Shown: positions 1-8,441 of the stretch, one piece after another | How positions within the stretch are numbered: the stretch's first letter is position 1 | Layout of the letters: each line of letters opens with the position of its first letter | Assembly (NCBI GenBank): GCA_003446335.1 | Contig: DMAZ01000214.1 | Location: 1-25,825 of the forward strand | Direction: 5' to 3' | DNA length: 25,825 bases | Source: Lachnospiraceae bacterium | Lineage (GTDB): Bacteria > Bacillota_A > Clostridia > Lachnospirales > Lachnospiraceae | Translations under genes and position numbers: made by a program | Notes under the pieces: generated by a model | The model's database searches: none | The model's input: the letters and a program-made list of their open reading frames with translations, nothing else | What the model was told of the DNA's origin: nothing

Positions 1-65
1 GAAGCCACAGCGGGCAGGAAATCGATCAGCTCATTCATGGAGGCGATTTTCTGCAGGCGGTCCAT
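1..65 (-). CDS. 5'-terminal fragment of an unidentified protein (runs off the left edge)
   Basis: An ATG on the minus strand at 65-63 opens a frame with no stop up to the window edge, giving about 21 residues that begin MDRLQKIASMNEL. It starts one base after the stop of the gamma carbonic anhydrase gene (67-69), which fits a minus-strand operon. I see no strong ribosome binding site, so it would rely on translational coupling or start elsewhere. The fragment is too short to recognise a family, and it could be chance. Confidence 0.4.
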   Translation of the reverse strand, partial: MDRLQKIASMNELIDFLPAVA

Positions 66-66
66 G

Positions 67-543
67 TTATGGCATGGCTTCTTGCGAGAGATGCAGATAT
101 TCAGCGGCGTTAAGACGGATCCCTTCGATCTCCTCATCTGAGAGCAACCGGACAACTCTGGCCGGTGAACCGAGGATCAGGCAGCCTTCCGGGAATTCTT
201 TATTCTGCGTGACCAGAGAGCCTGCGCCGACGATGGAGTTCCTGCTTATATGAGCGCCGTTCAGCAGAATTGCCCCCATTCCGACCATAACATTGTCGTC
301 GATCGTGCAGCCGTGAAGGATAGCGCTGTGGCCGACTGTGACACCTTCGCCGATGCGGACCGGGTATTTTTTTGCCACATGGACCATGGTCAGATCCTGA
401 ATATTGGAATTTTTTCCGATTATTACAGGTGCTTCATCACCGCGAAGTACAGCGTTGTACCAGACACTGCTGCCCTCCTTGAGCGTGACGTCTCCGATGA
501 CCCGGGCACCGGGAGCAATGTAGACAGAAGTATGTGTGTTCAT
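67..543 (-). CDS. Gamma-class carbonic anhydrase family protein (left-handed beta-helix)
   Basis: A 158-residue protein of the gamma carbonic anhydrase / YrdA-PaaY family, trimeric left-handed beta-helix enzymes that hydrate CO2 or are uncharacterised relatives. The sequence shows the hexapeptide-repeat pattern (isoleucine/valine every six residues with glycines) over most of its length. It also has the family block WYNAVLRGDEAPV, the Gln in NIQD, and three metal-ligand histidines: one in MVHVAKK and two in GHSAILHGC. Length is typical of the short bacterial members. The ATG at 543 is preceded by an AGGGAGG ribosome binding site about six bases upstream. It is divergent from hemW and may be cotranscribed with the partial gene at its 3' side. 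Catalytic activity is inferred; many relatives are annotated only as acyltransferase-like. Confidence 0.93.
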   Translation of the reverse strand: MNTHTSVYIAPGARVIGDVTLKEGSSVWYNAVLRGDEAPVIIGKNSNIQDLTMVHVAKKYPVRIGEGVTVGHSAILHGCTIDDNVMVGMGAILLNGAHISRNSIVGAGSLVTQNKEFPEGCLILGSPARVVRLLSDEEIEGIRLNAAEYLHLSQEAMP

Positions 544-577
544 GAGAGACCTCCCTTTCTAAGTAAGATACAGCTAT

Positions 578-606
578 ATTTTATTCCGACCGGAGAAGCG
601 GGGCAA
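578..606 (-). promoter_or_regulatory. Candidate promoter for the carbonic anhydrase gene
   Basis: Reading the minus strand, TTGCCC (606-601) and TAAAAT (583-578) are separated by 17 bases, a sigma-A-like arrangement. Transcription would begin near 571, leaving a leader of about 28 bases with the ribosome binding site. The -35 element lies about 7 bases from the hemW ATG, so the promoter occupies the hemW leader and the two divergent genes may interfere. Confidence 0.5.
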
Positions 607-612
607 GTTAAA

Positions 613-1884
613 ATGGGGAAAACAATGGAGAGACCCTTTGGTTTATATATTCATATACCTTTCTGTGTGCGCAAATGCCGCTACTGTGATTTCCTGTCAG
701 CCCCGGCTGACGCGGAAGTGAGGCATGCCTACGCCTCTGCCCTGTGCGGAGAGATCCGGCAAGTCGGAACCATGCTGAAAACAGAGAAGGCACATATGCC
801 GGTCTGCGACACGATCTTTATCGGAGGCGGTACCCCCACAACACTTGATCCGTCGGACCTGGCCATGATCATGGACTGCATTTACGGTTCTTTTTTCGTT
901 CTTCCGGATGCGGAGATCACCATGGAGATGAATCCGGGGACTTACTCGAATCAGATGCTTTCTTTCGCCGGAAAGTATCTCAACCGGGTGAGCATAGGTC
1001 TTCAGTCCGCACAGAATGAAGAGCTGTTGATGCTGGGACGGATCCACACCTACGAGGATTTCGAGATGTGTTACGAAGCTCTGCGGGGCATCGGAATATC
1101 CAATATCAATGTCGATCTGATGTCGGGAATTCCCGGCCAGACGCTGCGCGGATGGGAAGAGACCCTTCTGAAAGTCACATCTCTTGATCCGGATCATATA
1201 AGTGCCTACAGTCTCATCGTGGAGGAAGGGACTCCTTTTTATGAGCTGAATGAGAGAGGAGAGCTTGACCTGCCGGATGAGGATACCGAGAGAGAGATGT
1301 ACCGTTTGACGGAAACGATTCTTTCCCGGGCAGGTTATAAAAGATATGAAATCAGCAACTACGCCAAAGAGGGGCGGGCCTGCAGACATAACACCCGTTA
1401 CTGGAAGAGGGAACCCTATCTCGGATTCGGAATCGGAGCTGCATCCCTTTACGGAAAACTGACAATTCCCGCAGGGATACAATTATCCTGGAAAAGTCAA
1501 CGTGCGGATGATCTGTTCAACAAGTCTTCCGGTCAGTACAGAAGGACAAATACGAGCGATCTGAAGGCATATATCGAACGCTGCGGCGGTACGGGATCAA
1601 AGGCATGGGAGAAAGAAGTTCCTGAAGATGGCTCTCTTGTCACGGAGCTGACGATCCGGGAAGCGATCGAGGAATATATGTTTCTCGGGCTTCGCATGAC
1701 AGAAGGAATATCAAAGCAGGATTTTTACGATCAATTCGGGATGCCGATCGATGAAATGTACGGAAAGGTCATTACTTCTTTTATCGCGGAAGGATTGTTG
1801 AAGTGCAGGGGGAATCGCATCTTTCTGACGGAGAGAGGGCTTGATCTGGGCAACACGGTGATGGCAGAATTTCTTCTGGATTGA
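613..1884 (+). CDS. hemW: HemW, radical SAM heme chaperone (formerly oxygen-independent coproporphyrinogen III oxidase-like)
   Basis: A 423-residue radical SAM protein. From the ATG at 613, the iron-sulfur cysteines C18, C22 and C25 form CVRKCRYC, the CxxxCxxC spacing of the HemN/HemW family. This is followed by the SAM-binding GGGTPT, NPGT and the family blocks NVDLMSGIPGQT and HISAYSLIVEEGTPFYE. HemW is understood as a heme chaperone for respiratory enzymes rather than the true HemN dehydrogenase; the annotation is by family likeness. The frame is open back to 250, but that region is the antisense of the carbonic anhydrase gene. A purine-rich GCGGGG lies about nine bases before the ATG at 613, while the ATG at 625 is also possible. 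A stretch around residues 285-320 looks longer than usual. No clear terminator follows; rpsT has its own promoter downstream. Confidence 0.93.
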   Translation: MGKTMERPFGLYIHIPFCVRKCRYCDFLSAPADAEVRHAYASALCGEIRQVGTMLKTEKAHMPVCDTIFIGGGTPTTLDPSDLAMIMDCIYGSFFVLPDAEITMEMNPGTYSNQMLSFAGKYLNRVSIGLQSAQNEELLMLGRIHTYEDFEMCYEALRGIGISNINVDLMSGIPGQTLRGWEETLLKVTSLDPDHISAYSLIVEEGTPFYELNERGELDLPDEDTEREMYRLTETILSRAGYKRYEISNYAKEGRACRHNTRYWKREPYLGFGIGAASLYGKLTIPAGIQLSWKSQRADDLFNKSSGQYRRTNTSDLKAYIERCGGTGSKAWEKEVPEDGSLVTELTIREAIEEYMFLGLRMTEGISKQDFYDQFGMPIDEMYGKVITSFIAEGLLKCRGNRIFLTERGLDLGNTVMAEFLLD

Positions 1885-1943
1885 AGAAAATACGGCGGGA
1901 GAAATACGTTGGAAATTGGTGAAGAAAAGTTTTATTTTATGTC

Positions 1944-1972
1944 TTGACACGGAAGATGCTTTTGCATACAAT
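1944..1972 (+). promoter_or_regulatory. Near-consensus sigma-A promoter of rpsT
   Basis: TTGACA (1944-1949), 17 bases, then TACAAT (1967-1972). The -35 is perfect and the -10 differs from consensus by one base. Transcription would start near 1979, giving a leader of roughly 94 bases before the rpsT TTG. Such a strong promoter fits a ribosomal protein gene. Confidence 0.85.
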
Positions 1973-2072
1973 AACAAAGTATGTTCCGCCCATGCCGCAA
2001 TCACGTGTCTCTTGGCTAAAGGCAGGACAGCTGAGAACTTGGATTGTATGTATCAATTAGGAGGAAACTGAT

Positions 2073-2336
2073 TTGGCTAACATCAAATCTGCAAAGAAGA
2101 GAATTCTTGTTAACGCAAAAAGAGCGGAAAGAAACAAAGCGATTCGTTCAGGTGTAAAGACTGCAGTCAAGAAGGTTGACGCAGCGATTGCAGCAGGTGA
2201 TAAGGCTGCGGCAGTTGCAGCTCTCGATGCACTTAAGTCCGAGATGGGACGTGCTACATCAAAGGGTGTATTTAAGAAAAATACGAACGCTAGAAAGATC
2301 TCCCGTATGGCGAAGAAAGTTGACGCGATCGGCTGA
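2073..2336 (+). CDS. rpsT: 30S ribosomal protein S20
   Basis: An 87-residue, lysine/alanine-rich protein that matches S20 over its whole length, starting MANIKSAKKRI and including the conserved NKAIRSGVKTAVKK and ATSKGVFKKNTNARKISR regions. S20 binds 16S rRNA early in assembly of the 30S subunit. The start is TTG at 2073, fixed by the protein start and by a strong TTAGGAGGAAA ribosome binding site a few bases upstream. E. coli rpsT also begins with UUG, where the weak start takes part in autoregulation; whether that holds here is inference. It is monocistronic, with its own promoter at 1944-1972 and a terminator at 2357-2389, and converges on holA. Confidence 0.98.
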   Translation: MANIKSAKKRILVNAKRAERNKAIRSGVKTAVKKVDAAIAAGDKAAAVAALDALKSEMGRATSKGVFKKNTNARKISRMAKKVDAIG

Positions 2337-2356
2337 TAAGAATGAGATATTAAGAA

Positions 2357-2389
2357 AGACCATGAAGCCTTCCGGCTCATGGTCTTTTT
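2357..2389 (+). terminator. Intrinsic terminator of rpsT, possibly bidirectional with holA
   Basis: A 13-base left arm (2357-2369) and 12-base right arm (2374-2385) pair fully except for one bulged A, with a four-base loop TTCC, followed by a T run at 2385-2389. It lies between the convergent rpsT and holA stops. On the minus strand the hairpin is followed by a less pure T-rich stretch (TCTTTCTTA), so it could also end holA transcripts. Confidence 0.9.
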
Positions 2390-2390
2390 G

Positions 2391-3377
2391 TTACAGGGAA
2401 GCCTTCACTGCACCGAGCAGAATGAGTTCGACGGACAGCCTGTCGTCAAGCCGTCCGCTCTTTACGTCTTCCTCCATATGCACACAGGTATCGATAGCGG
2501 ACTTAAGATCCGCGCCGGTAAAATTGCGGGCGAAACCCGAGAGCTTTTTGGCTGCATAAGGGTGGACGCCCGTCTTTTTTGCGATCAGGGCCGGAGAGTT
2601 CCCTTCGGCGAGCAGCTCTTTGATCATGAGCAGCTGGTTGAACTGGCGTGTGATCAGATACAGAATGCGCATCGGCGGTTCCTTGAGTGCCAGCAGGTCC
2701 GCATAGAGGTCCAGTGCCTTTTTCTGATTTCCGACCGTGACAGCTTCGATCATCTCAAAGATATGATTTTCGATCTGTGTACCGGTGACTGCGTCAATAT
2801 CCGCTTTTTCCACCACGCTGCGTCCATGGCAGTAGTTTATGATCTTGTCGATCTCCAGGGCCAGATGTCCCATATCCATGCCGGTCCGTGACAGGAGATA
2901 GGACATATTGTTCGTCGAAATACGCAGTCCGGCCCGGAACAGGATGCCTGCTCCCCACTTCATGAGATCGGCTTCTTTCTGTATATTGAATTCCGAAATG
3001 TAACCGGCATTCTTGACGGCTTTATAAAGCCTGCTCCGTTTATCCACATCTGTTTCGGAGAACACGAAGACTGCGTGAGACGGAATGCTCTTCATGTAGT
3101 CCGGCAGAAGTTCCGCATTTCCCCTGAAAAGTCCGCTGTCCTTGATGCGGATGAGCCTGTAGTCGGCGAAAAAAGGCATCGTCTCAGCGAAATCGATGAT
3201 CTCGCTCTCCCGTACCGCGTCACCGTCCATGCTCAGGCGGTTCATCGTGTCCGATTCCGGTACGACGGCATCACAGATCCGCTTCGTGTAGTTGAGGCGG
3301 AGATAGCTTTCCGGGCCGTAGAGGAGATAGACACGGGCAAATGTTCTGTTGTCGATATCGTTCTTTATTCGTTTCAT
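2391..3377 (-). CDS. holA: DNA polymerase III subunit delta (clamp-loader)
   Basis: A 328-residue protein with the layout of HolA/YqeN, the delta subunit that opens the sliding clamp in the clamp-loader complex. Near the N-terminus it has VYLLYGPESYLRLNYTKRI, the degenerate nucleotide-binding segment typical of delta. The middle holds the family blocks FFADYRLIRIKDSGLF and FVFSETDVDKRSRLYK, and the C-terminal third is the helical domain (residues near ILYLITRQFNQLLMIKELL). The frame is open up to 3518, but the ATG at 3377 has an AGCAGGA ribosome binding site at the right distance and gives the usual length. It is divergent from lepA and convergent with rpsT. In many Firmicutes holA follows comEC; here its upstream neighbour is lepA instead. 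Confidence 0.93.
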   Translation of the reverse strand: MKRIKNDIDNRTFARVYLLYGPESYLRLNYTKRICDAVVPESDTMNRLSMDGDAVRESEIIDFAETMPFFADYRLIRIKDSGLFRGNAELLPDYMKSIPSHAVFVFSETDVDKRSRLYKAVKNAGYISEFNIQKEADLMKWGAGILFRAGLRISTNNMSYLLSRTGMDMGHLALEIDKIINYCHGRSVVEKADIDAVTGTQIENHIFEMIEAVTVGNQKKALDLYADLLALKEPPMRILYLITRQFNQLLMIKELLAEGNSPALIAKKTGVHPYAAKKLSGFARNFTGADLKSAIDTCVHMEEDVKSGRLDDRLSVELILLGAVKASL

Positions 3378-3456
3378 GCGATTCCTGCTTTTGTTCGACT
3401 CCGGCATACACAAGGCGCCGGATCGTAATCTTTTGCCAAGAAGTACTGCTTTGATT

Positions 3457-3485
3457 ATCATATCATATTGCTGCATTTTGTGCCA
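3457..3485 (-). promoter_or_regulatory. Weak candidate promoter for holA
   Basis: On the minus strand, TGGCAC (3485-3480) and TATGAT (3462-3457) are 17 bases apart. The -10 is good and the -35 poor. A start near 3450 would leave a leader of about 73 bases before the ATG at 3377. No better candidate was seen in the 255-base divergent region. Confidence 0.35.
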
Positions 3486-3531
3486 GAAATGCAGTGATAG
3501 CCGCAAATGCAAAAACAAACGTTCGACACTC

Positions 3532-3560
3532 TTGCAATTGCTTATCTCTTTTGCTAAAAT
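3532..3560 (+). promoter_or_regulatory. Promoter of lepA with extended -10
   Basis: TTGCAA (3532-3537), 17 bases, TAAAAT (3555-3560), with TG one base before the -10 (TGCTAAAAT), the extended -10 motif. Transcription would start near 3567, giving a leader of about 66 bases that contains the palindromes at 3581-3605 and the lepA ribosome binding site. Confidence 0.7.
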
Positions 3561-3580
3561 AGCTACTACTGTATTTTTTT

Positions 3581-3605
3581 AGATATCTGAATGCTGGAAT
3601 TCCAG
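3581..3605. other. Two adjacent perfect palindromes in the lepA leader
   Basis: AGATATCT (3581-3588) and CTGGAATTCCAG (3594-3605) are exact palindromes separated by five bases. They lie between the predicted transcription start of lepA (near 3567) and its ribosome binding site (about 3620). They could be an operator or be coincidental; no known regulator site is recognised. Confidence 0.45.
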
Positions 3606-3632
3606 GATTACCAAAATAGAGAAGGAGCCTTC

Positions 3633-5438
3633 ATGGATCAGAGCAAAATCCGAAATTTCTGTATAATTGCACACATAGATCACGGCAAATCAACTCTGGC
3701 CGACCGCATCATTCAGATGACCGGTCTTCTCACCGAGCGTGAAATGCAAAGCCAGGTCCTTGATAATATGGATCTGGAAAGAGAACGGGGCATTACGATC
3801 AAAGCACAGACGGTTCGGACTGTATATAAGGCGGACGACGGGGAAGAATATATCTTTAATCTGATCGACACGCCGGGCCATGTCGACTTTAATTATGAAG
3901 TCTCACGGTCTCTGGCGGCCTGTGACGGTGCGGTGCTCGTCGTGGACGCGACCCAGGGCGTAGAAGCTCAGACGCTCGGAAACGTGTATCTTGCCCTTGA
4001 TCATGATCTGGAGATCATTTCGGTCATCAATAAAATAGATCTGCCGAGCGCAATTCCGGATGAGGTGGCTCAGGAAATAGAGGATATTGTCGGTGTGGAG
4101 GCTATGGATGCCCCGCGCATCTCCGCTAAGACCGGGCTCAATGTTCATGATGTGCTCGAGGAGATCGTAACGAAGCTGCCGGCGCCGACCGGTGATCCGG
4201 AAAGTCCGCTGAAAGCACTTATCTTTGACTCGCTTTATGACTCTTACCGCGGTGTCATTGTTTTCTGCAGGCTTTTCGACGGGACAATGAAAAAGGGAAG
4301 CCATGTAAAGATGTGCGCGACCGGTGCTGAATTCGAGGTCGTGGAAGTCGGTTATTTCGGACCGGGCAGATTTATTCCGTGTGAAGAACTGAAGGCCGGA
4401 GAGGTAGGATACATGACGGCCAGCATAAAGGAGATCCGCGATACGCGCGTCGGTGATACGATCACGGACTCCGATGATCCCTGCACAGAGGCTCTGCCGG
4501 GATATAAAGAGCCGCAGCCGATGGTATACTGCGGCATTTATCCTGCGGATTCGGCAAAGTACCCCGATCTGCGGGACGCGCTGGAAAAACTGCAGCTCAA
4601 TGATGCTGCCCTTCAGTTTGAGCCGGAGACGAGCCAGGCGCTCGGGTTCGGTTTCCGCTGCGGATTCCTGGGACTCCTGCATCTGGATGTGGTGATCCAG
4701 AGACTGGAGCGTGAATATGACATGGATCTTGTGACGACAGCTCCTTCGGTCATTTACAAGGTCCACAAGACCGACGGCACGCTGATCGAACTGACCAACC
4801 CCTCTAACCTGCCGGCTCCTTCGGAGATCGAGTATATGGAGGAACCGATGGTGCGCGCGGAGATCATGGTCACGACCGAATATATCGGATCGATCATGAC
4901 GCTCTGCCAGGAAAGACGCGGAATCTACGAGGGAACAGAATATATAGAGACGACTCGCGCCGTCCTGAAATATAAGCTGCCGCTGAATGAAATTATCTAT
5001 GACTTCTTCGACGCGCTCAAGAGCCGGTCGAGAGGATATGCATCATTTGACTATGAACCGATCGGTTACGAGAGAAGCGAGCTGGTGAAAATGGATATCC
5101 TTGTCAATCATGAAGCCGTGGATGCTCTCTCTTTCATCGTCTATGCTCCTTCCGCATACGATCGCGGATCGAAGATGTGTGAGAAACTGAAAAAGGAGAT
5201 TCCGAGACAGCTGTTCGATATCCCGATCCAGGCGGCGATCGGCTCCAAGATCATCGCGCGTGAGACTGTCCGCCAGCTGCGCAAAGACGTTCTTGCCAAG
5301 TGTTACGGCGGCGATATCTCCCGAAAGCGAAAGCTTCTTGAAAAGCAGAAGGAAGGCAAGAAGAAGATGCGCCAGATCGGAAATGTTGAAATTCCGAAGG
5401 ATGCTTTCCTGAATGTACTGAAACTGGACGAAGAATGA
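3633..5438 (+). CDS. lepA: Elongation factor 4 (LepA GTPase)
   Basis: A 601-residue translational GTPase. All G motifs are visible: [10 protein letters not shown] (G1), [10 protein letters not shown] (G2 region), DTPGHVDF (G3), NKIDLP (G4) and SAKTG (G5). EF-G-like domains II, III and V follow, then the LepA-specific C-terminal domain with [23 protein letters not shown]4 acts on the ribosome and has been linked to back-translocation and to 30S biogenesis. The frame is open from 3591, but the ATG at 3633 is chosen because GAAGGAG lies six bases upstream and the protein then starts [18 protein letters not shown] as in the family. Length is standard. It is transcribed from 3532-3560 and followed after 42 bases by uvrA, possibly in one transcript. 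Confidence 0.97.
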   Translation: MDQSKIRNFCIIAHIDHGKSTLADRIIQMTGLLTEREMQSQVLDNMDLERERGITIKAQTVRTVYKADDGEEYIFNLIDTPGHVDFNYEVSRSLAACDGAVLVVDATQGVEAQTLGNVYLALDHDLEIISVINKIDLPSAIPDEVAQEIEDIVGVEAMDAPRISAKTGLNVHDVLEEIVTKLPAPTGDPESPLKALIFDSLYDSYRGVIVFCRLFDGTMKKGSHVKMCATGAEFEVVEVGYFGPGRFIPCEELKAGEVGYMTASIKEIRDTRVGDTITDSDDPCTEALPGYKEPQPMVYCGIYPADSAKYPDLRDALEKLQLNDAALQFEPETSQALGFGFRCGFLGLLHLDVVIQRLEREYDMDLVTTAPSVIYKVHKTDGTLIELTNPSNLPAPSEIEYMEEPMVRAEIMVTTEYIGSIMTLCQERRGIYEGTEYIETTRAVLKYKLPLNEIIYDFFDALKSRSRGYASFDYEPIGYERSELVKMDILVNHEAVDALSFIVYAPSAYDRGSKMCEKLKKEIPRQLFDIPIQAAIGSKIIARETVRQLRKDVLAKCYGGDISRKRKLLEKQKEGKKKMRQIGNVEIPKDAFLNVLKLDEE

Positions 5439-5480
5439 TTGTTCACACGTTAGAAACGAGAACCTTAGATCGAATAATAT

Positions 5481-8345
5481 ATGAGAGAAATGAAATTTAT
5501 ATCGATTCGCGGGGCAAAAGTCAACAATCTGAAAGACCTGAGCGTTGATATCCCCCGCGATCAAATGGTGGTACTTACCGGGCTTTCCGGTTCCGGCAAG
5601 AGCTCATTGGCATTTGATACGATTTACGCAGAGGGACAGAGACGCTATATGGAGTCTCTGTCTTCTTATGCCCGCCAGTTCCTCGGCCAGATGGAAAAGC
5701 CGGATGTGGAGAACATCGAGGGACTCCCGCCTGCCATCTCCATCGATCAGAAATCCACGAACCGCAATCCGCGATCCACGGTCGGTACGGTGACCGAGAT
5801 TTACGATTATCTGCGTCTCCTCTATGCGAGGATCGGAATTCCGCACTGTCCGAACTGCGGTCGCGTGATTGAAAAGCAGAGTGTTGACCAGATGGTCGAC
5901 CGCATCATGGAACTTCCGGAGCGAAGCAGGATCCAGCTTCTCGCGCCGGTCGTGCGCGGAAGAAAAGGCCGGCATGAGAAAATCTTCGAACAGGCCAAAA
6001 AGAGCGGCTATGTCCGCGTGATGGTCGACGGAAATATGTATGAACTTTCCGAGGAGATCAGGCTGGATAAAAATATAAAACATAATATAGAGATCGTGGT
6101 CGACCGCCTTGTCGTGAAGCCGGGCATAGAGAAACGTCTTGCGGATTCCATCGAGACAGTCCTTGACCTTGCGGAAGGCCTTGTCATGGTCGATACCATG
6201 GACGGAAATGCCATAACGCTCAGCTCGAGTTTTTCCTGTCCTGACTGCGGAATTTCCGTGGATGAGATCGAACCCAGGAGCTTTTCTTTTAATAATCCGT
6301 TCGGTGCCTGCCCGGTCTGCGCCGGTCTCGGCTATAAGATGGAATTTGACCTGAAACTGATCATTCCGGACCGCTCGCTTTCCATCCATCAGGGAGCGAT
6401 CATTGTTCCCGGATGGCAGAGTGCCATGGATGACGGTTCTTTTACACACGCAATTCTCAATGCCTTATGTGAAGAGTACGGATTTGATCTGGATACGCCC
6501 TATAACAAGTATCCCCCCGGGATACGGAAGATCCTGGAATACGGGACCGACGGACACAAAGTACAGGTACACTACAAGGGACAGCGCGGCGTAGGCGTCT
6601 ATGATGTCGCCTTCGAAGGACTTCTTGCCAATGTTTCCCGTCGTTATCGCGAGACTTATTCCGAATCATCCAAGGCGGAATACGAGAAATACATGCAGAT
6701 CTCGCCCTGTACGGCCTGCGGAGGACAGAGACTGAAGCCGTCGGCTCTGGCCGTCACGGTCGGGACGAAGAATATCACGGAGGTGACGGACCTCTCCGTG
6801 ACAAAGCTTCTTCGATACTTTGAGACGCTTGAGCTGAGTACGACCCAGCAGGCGATCGGAAAACAGATCCTGAAAGAGATTACTGCACGCGTGACTTTTC
6901 TGCGCGATGTGGGTCTGGAATATCTGACGCTGTCCAGGGCTACCGGAACACTTTCGGGCGGGGAGGCACAGCGTATAAGGCTGGCGACACAGATCGGGTC
7001 CGGCCTGGTCGGTGTAGCGTACATTCTGGATGAGCCGAGTATCGGTCTTCATCAGAAAGATAATGATAAACTGCTGGCGACTTTAAAATCCCTGCGCGAT
7101 CTGGGAAATACTCTGATCGTTGTCGAGCACGACGAAGATACCATGCGGGCAGCGGACTATATTGTGGATATCGGTCCGGGAGCCGGTGAACATGGCGGGA
7201 AGCTTGTTGCTGTCGGTACTGCTGAAGACATTATGGCCTGCCCCGCATCGATCACAGGACAGTATCTTTCCGGAAAGAAATATGTTTCGGTCCCGAAGGT
7301 CCGAAGGGAACCGAAAAAATGGCTCAAAGTCTGCGGAGCCAATGTCAATAATCTTAAGAATATCGATGTCAGTATCCCTCTCGGAGTTTTTACCTGTGTC
7401 ACCGGGGTCTCCGGGTCAGGTAAGAGTTCGCTTGTGAATGAGATCCTTTTTAAAAGGCTTTCCAGAGATCTGAACAGATCGCATGAAGTCCCCGGGGAGC
7501 ACAAAGAGATATACGGGATCGACGAGCTTGATAAGGTGATCAATATCGACCAGTCTCCGATCGGCCGTACGCCGCGGTCGAATCCGGCTACTTACACAGG
7601 GGTATTTGACATGATCAGAGACCTGTTCGCCGGGACGGTCGATGCCAAAATGAGGGGATATAAAAAGGGAAGATTCTCCTTTAATGTCAAGGGCGGCCGC
7701 TGCGAAGCCTGCCAGGGTGACGGCATCAGAAAAATTGAGATGCACTTTCTGCCGGATGTCTATGTGCCCTGCGAGGTCTGCCATGGCAGACGTTATAACA
7801 GGGAGACTCTGGAAGTCCGGTACAAGGGAAAGAACATTTATGATGTGCTGAACATGACGGTTGAAGAGGCGCTTGCCTTTTTTGAGAATGTGCCGAGGAT
7901 ACGCTCCAAAATACAGACCCTGTATGATGTGGGCCTTTCTTATATTCGTCTCGGTCAGCCTTCCACGGAACTTTCCGGAGGAGAGGCGCAGCGGATCAAG
8001 CTCGCTACGGAACTGTCGAAGCGTTCTACCGGAAAAACCATCTATATCCTGGATGAACCGACGACCGGTCTTCATTTCGCGGATGTCCACAAACTGGTGG
8101 ATATTCTTCAGCGGTTCACGGAGGACGGAAATACCGTCGTCGTCATCGAGCACAACCTTGATGTCATAAAGACAGCGGACTATATTATTGATCTCGGTCC
8201 CGACGGAGGAGACCGCGGCGGCACGGTCGTTGTCTCGGGAACACCGGAGGAAGTTGCGGCGTGCCCGGAATCCTATACGGGTCTTTACATAGGTAAAGAG
8301 CTTGAAAAAGCCCGCCGGAGGGAAGAGGAAACTCTCTCAAAATGA
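5481..8345 (+). CDS. uvrA: UvrABC excinuclease subunit A
   Basis: A 954-residue ABC-type ATPase that recognises DNA damage in nucleotide excision repair and loads UvrB. Two ATPase halves are visible. The first has Walker A GLSGSGKS at residues 34-41, signature [14 protein letters not shown] and Walker [12 protein letters not shown]. The second has [23 protein letters not shown] and [11 protein letters not shown]. Zinc-binding CxxC pairs occur at [29 protein letters not shown] and [15 protein letters not shown], as expected of UvrA. The ATG at 5481 and the one at 5490 are both possible; neither has a strong ribosome binding site, and GAGAGA lies just before the second. Length is typical for the family. 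No uvrB or uvrC is in the window. Confidence 0.98.
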   Translation: MREMKFISIRGAKVNNLKDLSVDIPRDQMVVLTGLSGSGKSSLAFDTIYAEGQRRYMESLSSYARQFLGQMEKPDVENIEGLPPAISIDQKSTNRNPRSTVGTVTEIYDYLRLLYARIGIPHCPNCGRVIEKQSVDQMVDRIMELPERSRIQLLAPVVRGRKGRHEKIFEQAKKSGYVRVMVDGNMYELSEEIRLDKNIKHNIEIVVDRLVVKPGIEKRLADSIETVLDLAEGLVMVDTMDGNAITLSSSFSCPDCGISVDEIEPRSFSFNNPFGACPVCAGLGYKMEFDLKLIIPDRSLSIHQGAIIVPGWQSAMDDGSFTHAILNALCEEYGFDLDTPYNKYPPGIRKILEYGTDGHKVQVHYKGQRGVGVYDVAFEGLLANVSRRYRETYSESSKAEYEKYMQISPCTACGGQRLKPSALAVTVGTKNITEVTDLSVTKLLRYFETLELSTTQQAIGKQILKEITARVTFLRDVGLEYLTLSRATGTLSGGEAQRIRLATQIGSGLVGVAYILDEPSIGLHQKDNDKLLATLKSLRDLGNTLIVVEHDEDTMRAADYIVDIGPGAGEHGGKLVAVGTAEDIMACPASITGQYLSGKKYVSVPKVRREPKKWLKVCGANVNNLKNIDVSIPLGVFTCVTGVSGSGKSSLVNEILFKRLSRDLNRSHEVPGEHKEIYGIDELDKVINIDQSPIGRTPRSNPATYTGVFDMIRDLFAGTVDAKMRGYKKGRFSFNVKGGRCEACQGDGIRKIEMHFLPDVYVPCEVCHGRRYNRETLEVRYKGKNIYDVLNMTVEEALAFFENVPRIRSKIQTLYDVGLSYIRLGQPSTELSGGEAQRIKLATELSKRSTGKTIYILDEPTTGLHFADVHKLVDILQRFTEDGNTVVVIEHNLDVIKTADYIIDLGPDGGDRGGTVVVSGTPEEVAACPESYTGLYIGKELEKARRREEETLSK

Positions 8346-8357
8346 TGATCTCAGGGA

Positions 8358-8386
8358 TTGAACTGGGAATTAGGTTCGTGTATTAT
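8358..8386 (+). promoter_or_regulatory. Candidate promoter of the mreB-like gene
   Basis: TTGAAC (8358-8363), 17 bases, TATTAT (8381-8386) in the uvrA/mreB-like gap. Transcription would begin near 8392, right at the first base of the perfect hairpin at 8391-8414. This gives the mreB-like gene its own promoter separate from uvrA. Confidence 0.6.
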
Positions 8387-8390
8387 TATT

Positions 8391-8414
8391 TCAGCGGGTC
8401 GTCTGACCCGCTGA
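8391..8414 (+). other. Perfect 10-bp inverted repeat: possible 5'-end hairpin or uvrA terminator
   Basis: TCAGCGGGTC (8391-8400) and GACCCGCTGA (8405-8414) are exact reverse complements around the four-base loop GTCT. The following sequence AGTTTGTCATT is only weakly T-rich, so a classical terminator is doubtful. It sits at the predicted transcription start of the next gene, so it could cap that mRNA. The ribosome binding site GGGAGG lies about 18 bases after the hairpin. Confidence 0.75.
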
Positions 8415-8441
8415 GTTTGTCATTACAGACGGGAGGTAACT

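Noticed and set aside
250..612. In-frame upstream extension of hemW by 121 codons
   Set aside because: This stretch is the complement of the conserved carbonic anhydrase gene and its leader. HemW proteins start shortly before the radical SAM cysteines, as they do from 613 or 625.
3570..3580. T run before lepA taken as a terminator
   Set aside because: No hairpin precedes the run of seven T residues, and the lepA promoter lies directly upstream. It is simply part of the leader.
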